From Fulvia fulva (Eukaryota; Ascomycota; Dothideomycetes; Mycosphaerellales; Mycosphaerellaceae): a DNA stretch of 64,000 nt. Positions within the stretch are counted from its first letter, which is position 1, and the number at the start of each line of letters is the position of its first letter. The stretch spans positions 5,642,001 to 5,706,000 of the forward strand of contig NC_063012.1 of the NCBI RefSeq assembly GCF_020509005.1, read 5' to 3'. A program made the position numbers and the translations under genes. The notes under the pieces were generated by a model, which saw only the letters and a program-made list of their open reading frames with translations, did no database searches and had not been told where the DNA came from. Of this stretch, positions 13,200-23,682 are shown piece by piece.

Positions 13200-14440
13200 T
13201 TCGGTAAACGTTATTCTTAGTCTTTATCGCGTCGATAAGGAAGACCTAGGCTTTTTCCTACTTAGCGGGAGTAGTAGGAGTAGGCTCGATAGCGCCGATA
13301 GCGCCGCGAACCGGGTAACGGGCGTTACGGGTAGCGAGCTACGGACAGTTAGCTACGATATAGCCTAGACCGCCGTAGTAGGTGTAGAGTCCGGCCTAGC
13401 GACGGCGAAGCTTCTCTTCGGGAGTGAGCTTACCGTTAACGAGGCCCTAGACTCGAGGGACGGCGGCACTAGCGCTAAGATCTATAGCGTCACCTATAGA
13501 GACGGGAGGGAGAGCCGTAGGAGCGGCGGCGCCTAGTAGAGTAGCGAAGTGGCTTCCGGGACTACGAGGCTAACGACCTTAAGAACGGGAAGCGAGGAGA
13601 GAGGCGGTGTGTTTTATGTTAGAGTCGAGGCGCTAGTAGGTCTCGACGAGCTTACGGAAGCTTATAGTACCGACGTCCTTATCCTCGAGGGCTCGAAGAA
13701 GCTCTACTAACAAACTACGGCGGAGAGTACTCTTCTTAGTCTCTTCGTTATAGCCGGTGAACCCGATATCGCGGTTAAAGGCCGCGAGGTACTCGGCGAA
13801 GCTCTTGTTCTTCTAGAGGAGGTTATAGATAGCGTTCTAGGCGGTAGCTCTACGGTCTAGATCACTAAAGGCAGTACGGAGGTCCTATATTAAGGTGAGG
13901 ACGTCCGGGCAGCCGATAGTCTACGTAGCGTTATCGATATAGTATTATACCTAAGCCGCGGCGTCTCCCCGAAGGAGGGAGAAGACGTACGTAACTTTGT
14001 CCTTCTCTTACGGAAAGTGGTCGGTATTAGCTAATAGCTTGATAGTGAGCTATGTCTTAAATGCCTTAAACTTGCTCTTGTTACCGTCGAACTCGTCTAG
14101 GTCGTTAACCTTCTTAGAGAAGTACTAGCGGCGGTTGTCGTCGGCGTACGGGGCGAGGTTCTAGAAGGTGTTTATAATACCTTAAAGGTATGTTGCTTAG
14201 TTGTTTACTTACTCGACCTACTAGGCGGTCTCGCGGAAAGAGGAGACGGTACGGTTAATAAGAGCGTAGGCGGTATCGGGGTTAGCGTTTACCTAGGTAC
14301 CGAAGGTAGCGGCGTTCGAGAAGGGGATATTAGTCTACTTACTAAAGTAGAATAGAGTGTCTTAGTTGTCGAGGTTGACACCTCTATCGGTAGCGTAGTC
14401 ACCTATAAGGATGACTCGAGTAGTTAACGGTTTGTTAGTC
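13200..14440 (-). pseudogene. Gypsy A gag relic
   Basis: The minus strand between the 5' LTR and the protease encodes a degenerate capsid/nucleocapsid region. Its CCHC knuckle is recognisable near 13,340-13,385 as 'YYGGLGYIVANCP', where both leading cysteines and the histidine have become tyrosine through G-to-A or C-to-T changes. The N-terminal limit is uncertain. Confidence 0.7.
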
Positions 14441-14448
14441 TTTTGTGA

Positions 14449-14968
14449 TATTAGGGCGAGAGCCTAGCCTATAAGATATAAGGGTAAAAGCGAGAATATA
14501 GGTGCGAAGTGCAGATATAAAAGGGTATAGTATGATTACTACACAAAACAAAAGACGAAGGAAGCAAGAGAGGTATAGGGAAGGCCAGATATTTATACGC
14601 GACCCTCGCGAGTGCGTATCCCCGCATTAATAGGGCTAACCCGTACGAAGCCGCGCTTAGTAGCTTTACTTAAAACCTTATTCTAACCTGCCCTACGTTC
14701 CGAGTCTTCTACGTGCTTCTTCTAGGGTCCAGCGCAGTCGCGGGTACTCGCGGGAGTGCCGTGAGTCACATAGTTACGAGCCGAAGTGAATCTGTTAAGG
14801 TTTAGTAGAGGGGTGAATTTGGAGGGCTAGGTCCCGTAGTAAATGTTACGGGGCATGTGATTCTTAGCGCTTATACACTAAGCTAGACTATTACTTCTTG
14901 ACGACTTCTAAGTACTCTAAGGCTCTTCTGTCCCCACCTTCTATACTCTCTATAGGGAGACTATAACA
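14449..14968 (-). repeat. Gypsy A 5' LTR (right copy)
   Basis: This is the 520-bp partner of 8678-9197. Its first two bases are TA instead of TG, itself a RIP-type change. It ends CTATAACA and is followed by the duplicated target ACGGA. Confidence 0.92.
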
Positions 14969-14973
14969 ACGGA

Positions 14974-16327
14974 CAAACGTACGAGAACATTATAACCGTT
15001 ATATACCGCTTAACTAAGGAGCGACATATTATTCCTATCACCTCGATAATAGTAGAGGATTACGTACTAGTATTCCTTAAGTACGTATTTAGTAGACATA
15101 GGCTCCCGAAGTCTATTGTCTCGGATCGTAGTACGTAATAGGCTTCCGTATTCTAGCGTAGGATATACGCGCTACTTAGTATTAATCGAAAGCTATCTTC
15201 GTCGTTCTACCTAGAAATAGATAGACAGTCGGAGAACACGAACAAAGTAATAGAGCAATACCTACGTATCTTTATTAACTATACCTAGGACGACTAGCTA
15301 GATTAGACTCTATTAGCTAAGTTTATAGTAAACAATATAGTGTCCGTAATAATAGGCTTCTCGCCGTTCTATACTAATACTAGGCGTAATCTAGGGTTCT
15401 CTAAGTTCGACTTAGACTTGCCTATACTACTAATACTATATAAATAGCGACTAGACGCCGAGTCTACGGACAAGTTTACGGCTAAGATATAAGAGATATA
15501 CTAATACTTACGGTAGTAGATAGCCTTAGTATAAGTAGTATAAGCTAAGTACGTAGACTAGACGCGTATACCTATACTACCGTACGCCAAAGGCGACGAA
15601 GTATAGGTAAGCACTAAGAACTAGACGATAGAGAGACCTTCTCGTAAGATAGACGTAAAGTAGTCTAGACCGTACGTAATTATAGAGGTCCTACCGGGTA
15701 ATACTTATAAAGTAGAGCTCCTACCTACTTTAAATATCGATAATCGCTTCTACTTATACCTTCTTATACTAGTTTATCCGCCGGTTATAGGACAGACATA
15801 ACCCGTACTACTACCGATCCGAATTATCGACGACGAACAATACGAAGCCGATCCCGCCGAACCTAATTAATAGGAAGTTAAGCAAATTCTAGACTATAAG
15901 AAGAGATAGCCGCGAGGACTAATACCGGTAGGAGGTAAGTAGCTATATTAGGAAAACTTAGTGAAATATATTAGATATAATAAGCTATTCTATAAAGCTA
16001 CGGACTAGGTTATCGAGACTACTACCGCCTCCGTAGCCGACTTTTACTAGAACTACCCGAGAGTAACTAAGCTACCTAGTTTTAAACTACCTATAGACTA
16101 GATACCGAATAAGAATGCTATAGGTATACGTATAGCGCGCTAACTAGCACAAGTAGCGATAGCTCTAATACTAGTAGAACGAGTCCTCCGGGCTTATAAG
16201 AAAGAGAGCGATACGTATAGTCTAATAGATAATAAGGTATTTACGAAGGCAATAAGAGATATAATAGATACGACAGATATAAGAGGAGAGGAGAGTGCTC
16301 CGGAGCGTACTCTAAGAGGGGGGGTAG
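14974..16327 (+). mobile_element. Ty3/gypsy element B, integrase fragment 2 to polypurine tract
   Basis: The frame continues exactly from 8,677: 'YENIITVIYRLTKERHIIPI', the integrase core, then a chromodomain-like tail ending in a stretch like 'ASVADFYQNYPRV' (15,960-16,080). The internal region closes with a purine tract (AAGAGGGGGGGTAG, 16,314-16,327) directly before TGTTACC of the LTR. It is heavily RIP-mutated throughout. Confidence 0.83.
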
Positions 16328-16480
16328 TGTTACCGTACCGGCGTATATTTACTTAAACCCGCGGGTACGTACCTAGACCTCGCGCCCGCTAACTAATCCG
16401 ACTAGCGGCTTAGCGCCCGTATATAACTCTCGCGCCCTCCGCGCCTCCCTTAGCTAGAACATCTATTCGACTTATACCTT
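16328..16480 (+). repeat. Gypsy B 3' LTR, truncated
   Basis: It starts TGTTACCGTACCGGCG straight after the purine tract. Within about 150 bp the sequence turns into gypsy C coding sequence, so this LTR is a fragment. The exact junction, between about 16,460 and 16,500, cannot be fixed without a second copy. Confidence 0.6.
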
Positions 16481-17168
16481 ACCCGACTACGTGCTTATAC
16501 CTACTTATAATAGAATAACTCGTTTTATTAGGTCCTTTATACGCGCCTATCGGACATACCGTAATAGCCGTAGTATTAATAAACCTTAATACGGGCTACT
16601 TATACCGCTACTAGTTCTATTCGATACTTAGGACAATATCGTAATAGAGTTTATAGTTAATCTACCCCTAGCGAGGTATACGGTAGATAGCTAGATCTAT
16701 AAGAACGTACTTATAGTTACGGACCGCTTAGGGAAGGAGTAATATTATATTCCTATCCTCGAGATAATAGCCGAATATATCGCCTATATCTATATTAAGT
16801 ATATTCTTTTACGCTACGGCCTACCGAAGACGATTATATTAGACCGCGGGCCTTAGTAGATCTCCGCCTTTTAGGGGCGGCTCTATAAGCTACTTTAGAT
16901 TAAACGTAAGATCTTAACGGGTTACTATCCGGAGACTAATAGTTAGAGCGAAGATACGAACAAGATAATAGAACAATATTTACGCGTATTTATTAGCTAT
17001 ATATAGGGCGATTAGCTAGATTAGTTACCTCTCGTAGAGTTTACCGCTAACGACTACGTCTCTAAGACTATAGGAGTTAGCCCGTTTATAGTAAATATCG
17101 GTAAGAACCTACGATACGCTAATACTAAACTTAACCTACTATAAGTATTACTACTATATAAGTAACGG
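16481..17168 (+). mobile_element. Ty3/gypsy element C, integrase fragment 1
   Basis: The translation shows a second, different gypsy integrase: 'TRFIRSFIRAYRTYRNSRSI' (zinc-binding end), then 'LLIPLLVLFD', 'DNIVIEFIVNLPLARYTVDS' and 'LIVTDRLGKE'. The frame breaks at 17,168 where LINE copy 2 was inserted, and resumes at about 19,785. No intact coding remains. Confidence 0.82.
17154..17168. repeat. Target-site duplication, left copy (LINE 2)
   Basis: The 15-base sequence CTATATAAGTAACGG at 17154-17168 recurs at 19785-19799 on the other side of LINE copy 2. The first one to three bases could belong to the TCTA tail, so the true duplication is 12-15 bp. Confidence 0.88.
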
Positions 17169-19784
17169 TAAAGCGACCTTACTCTACGTTCCGCTTACCT
17201 AACTAACGATATAGTCTAAACTATACTAGACGCCGAAGTGTACTACGATAGTAAGAGAAGTAAGGAGAGCCCGCCGGGTATAGACGAGTAGCTATAGCGA
17301 GGAGGCCTAGAACGTATATAGGGAGGCATACTAATAGAAGAAAGCTACGATACGGAGGGAGAAAGCAGTCGGCTAGAGAGCTATAGTAGAAGAAATCGCC
17401 GACAAGCTAGCGAGGATGTAGAAGCTAGTAAAATGGGCCAAATAGGACCCTATATAGCGCCCCTCCTTCTCTATCCTAGCGCTACAATCGCCTAGTAGCC
17501 CGGTTAGCGACCCCGAGGCTAAGGCGCGTCTACTAGCTAGTAAGTTCTTCCCGCCCCTAGTCGAGGCTAATCTAAGCGACATAAACAGCTCTACTCCCCT
17601 AGCCCCTAGTATCGCGGTCTAATAGGAGGTGTCCGAGGGAGAAGTTACCGCTATACTTAGGAAGTTACCGGCGAAGAAAGCCCCGGGGCCGGATAGGATC
17701 CTAAACGAGCTACTAAAGAAGTGTAGAGATCAACTAGCCCTAGTAGTTGTAGCGATCTTCAACGCCTGCCTATAGACCGGATACCACCCGATAGCTTTTA
17801 AACAATCGACGACAGTGGTCCTACGTAAGCCGTAAAAGGAAGACTATACGCAGGTGAAGTCGTACCGCCCAATTGCGCTCCTTAACACTCTTGGGAAGGC
17901 GCTTGAGAAGCTGGTTATAACGAGACTCTCCGAGGCGGTAGAGGAGTACTCCCTACTCCCGGACACCTAGATAGGTACGCGCCTATAGCGGTCGACGCTA
18001 TCCGCGATAGAACTTATTACCTCTTAGGTAAAGGCTATCTAGTATAGGAATAGGGACAAGGTAGTATCCTTACCTAGTCTAGACATATCGGGAGCCTTCG
18101 ACTACGTGTTATACCCGCGGCTACTCTATATCCTAAGGTCGAAAGGACTCCCTAAGTAGCTTATTAACTTCGTACGGTCCTACCTCTAAAACCGTAGCAC
18201 GTCGATTATAGTCGATTAGTATAAAAGCCTATTTTTAGCAGTCTATACTAGAATCCCGTAAGGCTTAACGCTAGTACCTATCCTATTCCTCTTCTTTATA
18301 GCGACGCTACTCCTAGCCCTAGAATCCTAGAACACCGCTACGAGCGGCTTCGTAGACGATACAAACATCCTAGCGTAGTCTTCCTCGACTAAGAAGAACT
18401 ATAGGCTACTAGAAGAGAAGCATAAGATCTACGAGGACTAGGCTAGGAGGCACGGGGCTCGGTTTACCCTAGAAAAGTATAATCTAATACACTTTACGCG
18501 CCGGCTACGGTTCTATAATATATAAGCTTCTATCTAGATATAGGGGTATATAACTAACCCGGCAAATTAGCTTAGGATCCTCGGACTATAGGTAGACCCG
18601 GCGCTACGGTAGAGGAAGTACGTATAGGCAATATTACGGAAAGCTAAACAGAATATAGTATTATACTAGAGGCTTACTACGTCTATATAGGGGGCGGACT
18701 TCCGGTAGTTACGACTTCTATATATAGCTATTATACGGCTAGTCCTTACCTATAGTAGCTAAGTGTAGTTCTTAGGCGAGAGGGCCTGCCTATCGAAGGG
18801 ACTCGTCGCGCCGCTAGCGAAGATCTAAAACTAATGCCTAAGGAAGGTCACCGGGACATATAAGTCGACACTAATAAGGATACTTAAGTACGAGACCGCT
18901 ATACCGCCGATCGACCTATATATCTAGGGACTACGGACCTCCTACTTAGGCAAGTCGGCATAGTACCTAGTATAGAAGGTTATCGCTAGTACAGTCGTAA
19001 GGGCCCGCGAATTAGTACTAGCGTATAAGGGCATTCGACCCGGAAACGAGCCGAACTACCGGGTAAGGGACGAATAGCTAGTAATACGATAGGAAGGTAA
19101 GAAGTCGTTTATAGAGCAACTATAGAAAGAGAGGTAGAACAACTAGGGTGTAGGGTATAGTAGACGCCCTTAGCTAGCGGGACAACCTAAGGAATAGTTA
19201 GCTACAAAATCCGCGGTCAAGCACCCCCCGAAGCTTATCTACTACCGCCTTACGAGGGTATAGAGTAGTATAGTAACCTAACTACGAAGCGAACACATCG
19301 GCCTCTAGGGGTACCTATTATAGAGGAAGGTTCTAGGATACACAAATACTAGCTGCCCCTACGGCTATTACTCCTAAAACGTACGGTACGTACTCCTCGT
19401 CTATCCGAGGTAGTCGCTAGGAAGGAGGGAGTAGATAGTAAAGGCGAGGAACCGGACGATTAGGGTACTTCTTAATAACGTTAAGGACCTACGGCGTATT
19501 ACGAACTAGATACTAGAGAAGGGCTAGCTAGAACAGTACCGCCTAGTAGGAGTAGTATAGGAAGAGAGGATACGGCGTAGCGCGACGAGACCGGCTAGGA
19601 GAGGGGGCTAACGGGGTAGTAATATAGACTACGTACGTTTAGAGGGAAAGCTAATCTAGATAAGGAGAAGTCGGGGGCGGGAAGGGTTTTCACCTATTCG
19701 GGTTTCCCTTTATATATAACAATAGATATATACCTATATAGGCCGAGTAGGGTCCTAGAATAGGGGAATAACAAATCTATCTAT
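17169..19784 (+). mobile_element. LINE copy 2, 5'-truncated and more heavily RIP-mutated
   Basis: This copy matches LINE copy 1 from about 4,533 to its 3' end. It therefore lacks ORF1 and most of the endonuclease, as expected when reverse transcription stops early. RT motifs are still visible: an open stretch on the opposite strand at 17,373-17,582 mirrors the matching part of copy 1, and 'FVDD' is near 18,349-18,360. Compared base by base with copy 1, the differences are mostly C-to-T in CpA and G-to-A in TpG contexts. It ends in the same (TCTA)n tail. Confidence 0.9.
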
Positions 19785-20706
19785 CTATATAAGTAACGGC
19801 TCGACGTATAACCTACTAACGTATTCGCTCGCCGTATAACTAACCTAAGATATAGACTTCGGGATTTAATAGAAATAGTATAAGTAAGCTAGGTAGATTA
19901 TACTAACGATTACCGTATAATTTTACTATAATACGAGGTCGGCGATCTAGTCTACCTTAGTACGCGTAACTAGCGAACGAAGCGAGTATTAAAGAAGCTC
20001 GACTACCGCTACGTAGGGCTATACGTAATTATAGAAGTCCTACCGTACAATACGTATCGTCTAGACCTACTACGCTCCCTTAGTAATCTCTATAACGGGT
20101 TTTATACTAATCTACTCTAAATAGCCTACGAACTAGTCCCTAGTTAAGTTTAGCTACCGCCTACCCCGATCGAAGTAGAGGACGATAATAGCGATAAGAG
20201 CGCGTAATAGGTATTAGACGAGGTACTAGACGTTAAGAGCTCGCTACCGCTAGGCCTAGTACCTCGTAGTAGGAGGAAAGAGCGAAGATATAAATACCTA
20301 GTATAATAGGTAGGTTATAGTAAGCCTACTTAGGAGCCCGCTAAGGAGTTAATAGATACTACCGCCGCCTCTATTACGGACTTCTACTATAACTATCCTA
20401 CGAAGGATAGGCTAGCCGGCTTTACGCCGCTACTAGGGTAGATTCCTAATAAGGATATACCCGAAGACGTCGTAAACGCTTTATTAATAGCTACGACTGA
20501 CCTAGTAACTATAGGAGGGCTACGCGAATTCATTATACCCGTAGGCGGCTACTTTAAGAAAGATAACCGACGGTTAGTAAGATACCGGACTAACGAAGGA
20601 GACGGATAAGATAGAAGATATAGAGGACGATATAGAAGATAATATCGTATTCGTAGCGGTAATAATACGAGCTTAGGGACTAAGCGCGATTTAAGAGGGG
20701 GGGTAG
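19785..20706 (+). mobile_element. Ty3/gypsy element C, integrase fragment 2 with chromodomain relic
   Basis: The gypsy C frame continues after the LINE. The end of the integrase is followed by a chromodomain-like segment ('YKYLV**VGYSKPT*EPAKEL', then 'ASITDFYYNYP', about 20,285-20,400). The internal region ends in the purine tract AAGAGGGGGGGTAG (20,693-20,706). Confidence 0.8.
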
Positions 20707-20880
20707 TGTCACGGCCCTAGGCCTAGTAAATAGACAGCTAGTACGTAGGTCACGTGACCGCGCGTACTAGCGTAACACCTCGGCTTGTATATAGCCTCGG
20801 CGTATCTCGCGCTCCTCTTTCCTAGGTACCTAGCTACTTTATATTAATACCACTATAAACTACTATATCTTTGTACTATA
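20707..20880 (+). repeat. Gypsy C 3' LTR (right end approximate)
   Basis: It begins TGTCACGGCCCTAGGCC right after the purine tract. A segment from about 20,780 to 20,860, containing a TATATAG promoter-like stretch, is found again in inverse orientation at about 63,560-63,655. The end is not defined by a target duplication. Confidence 0.6.
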
Positions 20881-21572
20881 CTAAGATATAGACGCGCTCT
20901 TTATAGATAATAAAGGGCGGGGTCGAGTAGCTAGCGGTATAGATGCTCTAGATAACTATAACCTACTCTCTATTACTAGGCTAAGTAGCTATAGGGCAAG
21001 AGCGTCGTTCTAAGCTAGTAACGGCTTTTATAGAGCTAACTACGCCTATTTAAAAGCCCGTCTAATTAAGGTTATAGATATCCTCGTTATATACGCTATA
21101 CTTAGTATTCGTCTCTTATATAAGCTTGAACTAGGCGCTTATAACTTCTAGATCTTCCTAGAGTATTCTCTAACGGTCCTTCGCTCGGTTAAAGGCCGTT
21201 TTAAGCTTAGTAGAGCGCGAAACAAATCTCTCTACCTAGTTCTTACCTACCGGATCCGCGTCGCGTTTACCGAGTAGCTTGTCCGCTATATCTACTACCT
21301 TACTAAGGGTAGGCGTAAATCCTTACGAATCGAGGTCGAGGATATATCGAACAATCGTCTATTCTTCGGTTAATGTAAGTTTATACTAGATAGGGCGAGT
21401 ATCGACGCGAGGAGTAATTTCGTAGTACCGGCTAGTTAGCGTCGAATAAGGTACGTAATATACTATAGCTACGCGTAGGGGACTCGAAAATTGGCCCTAA
21501 CGATAGATAGAGAGGGTAAGAGCAATTCTACCTTCTTTATTAGACGATTATATATTATATTATTAAGATATA
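20881..21572 (+). pseudogene. Degenerate unrecognised reading frame, part 1
   Basis: One plus-strand frame stays open from about 20,885 to the Fot1 insertion, except for TAG and TAA codons of RIP type. It encodes roughly 230 residues, including 'LKARLIKVIDILVIYAILS', 'LRSVKGRFKLSRARNKSLY' and 'IRVAFTE*LVRYIYYLTKGRR'. I do not recognise the family; the sequence is basic and aliphatic-rich. The frame continues in register beyond the Fot1 element at 23,683, so the transposon landed inside it. It may be a gag-like or accessory gene of another mobile element, or a captured host gene family caught by RIP. Confidence 0.45.
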
Positions 21573-22189
21573 ACGTACTTTACTACCGAGCGGGCTACTT
21601 TTACTAAGAACTATACTACTTCTACTTTAATTACGACGGTATCTTAACACGACGACATCCTATAGAATTGTTACTAGGAGGACAATTCCTCTTTAGATTC
21701 TTCGCTATCTAGCGAGTCTACTTAATAGTTACGTACGTTATACCCCGACTCGCTATATCGCTTATAGCGTCGTAGCCTTAGTACTAGCTAAACACTATCT
21801 AGCGACTCTCTACTTACTTCCTGCCTCTTAGTATCCTCTAGAGGTATTAATTACGACGCCTTATCGAAGGTTAGAGACCCTCTAGACTAAATATACTTAC
21901 GCTTTCGTACTTTCCGCTATATAAGGGCCTCGTTAGACTTACGTAGCTTACTAATCTTGCTTTATATAAGAGCTATCTAATACGCTATCTCTCTACTCCC
22001 TTTTATAAGCTAATACATCCCTTCCTATAACGAGTTTAGCGATAAAGCTGCCCGGGCACGCATTTTGTTCGTTACTAGTGTCGATTAAGAGTCGAATTCC
22101 TTTATAGTTCGTAGTGTCTTCGACTCCTAAGGGGTAGAGTCCGGAGCTAGAGAGATTAGCGTACGTAGCTTAATATTCAGCTTGTCTAT

Positions 22190-23500
22190 TACTACCTATA
22201 GATTAAATAGAACTAAACTAGCGCCTCTAAAGCTCGATAGGATGTTCTCCTGTCTAAATATAGCGTTATAGGCTACCTAGAAGGCGCGTAGGAACTCTAC
22301 TTTATCGATATAAGTAATACGCTAGTATACTAAGCCCGAGAGCTAAGTACCGTATACCTTCTTTAAAGGCGAATAGTAACCTATATCTAATAGCTAGAGT
22401 AAGTACGAGGCGTACGATAGTATATATAGGGCTCAGATCTGATATTCCTTATATAGATTCTAGAATGCTTTTGAGTTATAGCTCTCGTAGCTATCGATAA
22501 TAAGTAGTCTCTATACCCTAGTCGTACGAGCTATATATTATACTTCTAGAAATGCTCTAGCTACCGTATACCGAACTTATTATTAGTCTAGCCGTTCTCT
22601 ATTAGGCCGATTGTCTAGTCTAGACCTAAGTTGCCGTCTTAGTACTAGGTAATAATGTGCTATTTGCCTAGAAGGATAACGTAGGGTAGGAGCGCTATTC
22701 CGTCTATATAGATAGTCTTAATTACTATTACCTATTCACTATTGCCATATTAAACGACCTTTATTAAACAGGTACGGGTAGATAGTAGCGGAGTAGAGTA
22801 AGAGATCAATCTTTAACTAACTAATAGCACGAGTATATAGCAATATATTAGGAACCAATATGTTGATTGTGTTAGATGTCTATCTAAGCTAAAGGGGAGA
22901 GAAGGTATCTCCCTATAAGCTAAGTCATCGTAGATGCCTTAGGCTACTAGATCACTTCCTGATTATTGACTCCCTTTGAGATGCTATATCTTAACAACCT
23001 TCCTCTTTCTACTACGCCTTTCTAAACCCGTAACGACGCTCTAAGACGTAATGATACCTATTATAAACCCTGTCTCGTCGAAGTTATAGGTATACTAGTT
23101 AAGGATACTATACTTCTCCTTTATATTACGTATAAGTAAGAACTACTTCTCGATAACGTCTAGATCTTCTATTAGGGCTCGCTAACGATAGTATCTACGT
23201 GTTATACGAACCTTTAGCTTACAATACCGCCTAATAAACCTGTCTATCTAATTAAGACTAGCGGGCTTAAGACCCTTCTCTTATAGTAACAAATCGGCTA
23301 TTACTCGTATACTAGCCTTTAATAGCGGGAAACCTCTAAGATCTAGCTCGAGTATATACTTAAGTATTACCCTCTCTTCTAGCTCTATAAGCTTCTTCGA
23401 ATTAGGCTCGTAGTCACCCCGAGGAGGTCGTCTATTTAATCGATACCCTAGTATAGTTCGAGACGCGTCGTATACCTTTATAGCAAGTCGATTCGTAATT
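22190..23500 (-). pseudogene. Fot1/pogo transposase, broken
   Basis: On the minus strand, an N-terminal helix-turn-helix/CENPB-like region ('DRFIRRYCKLKVRITRRYYR', near 23,200-23,250) is followed by the first catalytic block 'YNFDETGFIIG' (23,061-23,085). Next come 'IYIDGIALLPYVILLG' (near 22,680-22,715) and 'RLLIIDSYESYNSKAF' with the second aspartate (near 22,460-22,510). After these is a block resembling the 'LLQPLDVGCF' motif of the family (near 22,370-22,400). Stops and the solo LTR at 22,762-22,996 disable it. The order and spacing are those of Fot1 transposases; the assignment rests on these motifs only. Confidence 0.82.
22762..22996. repeat. Solo LTR (235 bp) inside Fot1 copy 1
   Basis: This segment is absent from the homologous position in Fot1 copy 2 (about 60,420). 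It begins TATTAA (from TGTTAA, a RIP-type change), ends TTAACA, and is flanked by the 5-bp direct repeat ACCTT (22757-22761 and 22997-23001). Those are the marks of an LTR left after recombination between two LTRs. It resembles none of the other LTRs in the window, and its RIP load looks lighter than its surroundings. Confidence 0.85.
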
Positions 23501-23623
23501 ATCGCGCCGCGTTTCGTAGCCTAGACAGCTAAGGTCAGTTTGGCCTTGTTTAAAGACAATATACGCTATAATAGTAGTTATATAGCTATATCTATAGAAG
23601 TAGTATAGTTCTTAGTAAAAGTA

Positions 23624-23674
23624 GCCCGCTCGGTAGTATAGCCCGCTCGGTAGTATAGCCCGCTCGGTAGTAAA
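23624..23674. repeat. Triplicated 17-bp unit in the right end of Fot1 copy 1
   Basis: The unit GCCCGCTCGGTAGTATA occurs three times in tandem (23624, 23641 and 23658, the last slightly changed). The left terminal repeat has one unit and Fot1 copy 2 has two. Confidence 0.9.
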
Positions 23675-23682
23675 GCACGTTA

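Larger units (their letters stand above)
8678..14968 (-). mobile_element. Complete Ty3/gypsy chromovirus A (6,291 bp), RIP-degraded
   Basis: This is an intact-length LTR retrotransposon coding on the minus strand. It has two 520-bp LTRs, a 5-bp target duplication ACGGA (8673-8677 and 14969-14973), and, reading right to left, gag with a zinc knuckle, aspartic protease, RT, RNase H, integrase and a chromodomain-like tail. All frames carry many stops. A purine run precedes the left-hand (3') LTR on the minus strand. The two LTRs differ by transitions of RIP type. It inserted into gypsy B, whose integrase frame is restored when A is removed. Confidence 0.93.
21573..23680 (-). mobile_element. Fot1/pogo-type (Tc1/mariner superfamily) DNA transposon, copy 1
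   Basis: This 2,108-bp element is bounded by TA dinucleotides (21571-21572 and 23681-23682). It has terminal inverted repeats: the left end ACGTACTTTACTACCGAGCG is the reverse complement of the right end, and the match continues for about 50 bases apart from a tandem expansion on the right. The minus strand encodes a degenerate pogo-like DDE transposase. Inside is a 235-bp solo LTR that copy 2 lacks. All frames carry RIP stops. Confidence 0.9.

Noticed and set aside
23624..23680. CRISPR-like short repeats
   Set aside because: There are three adjoining 17-bp units with no spacers, inside a transposon terminus in a fungal genome.
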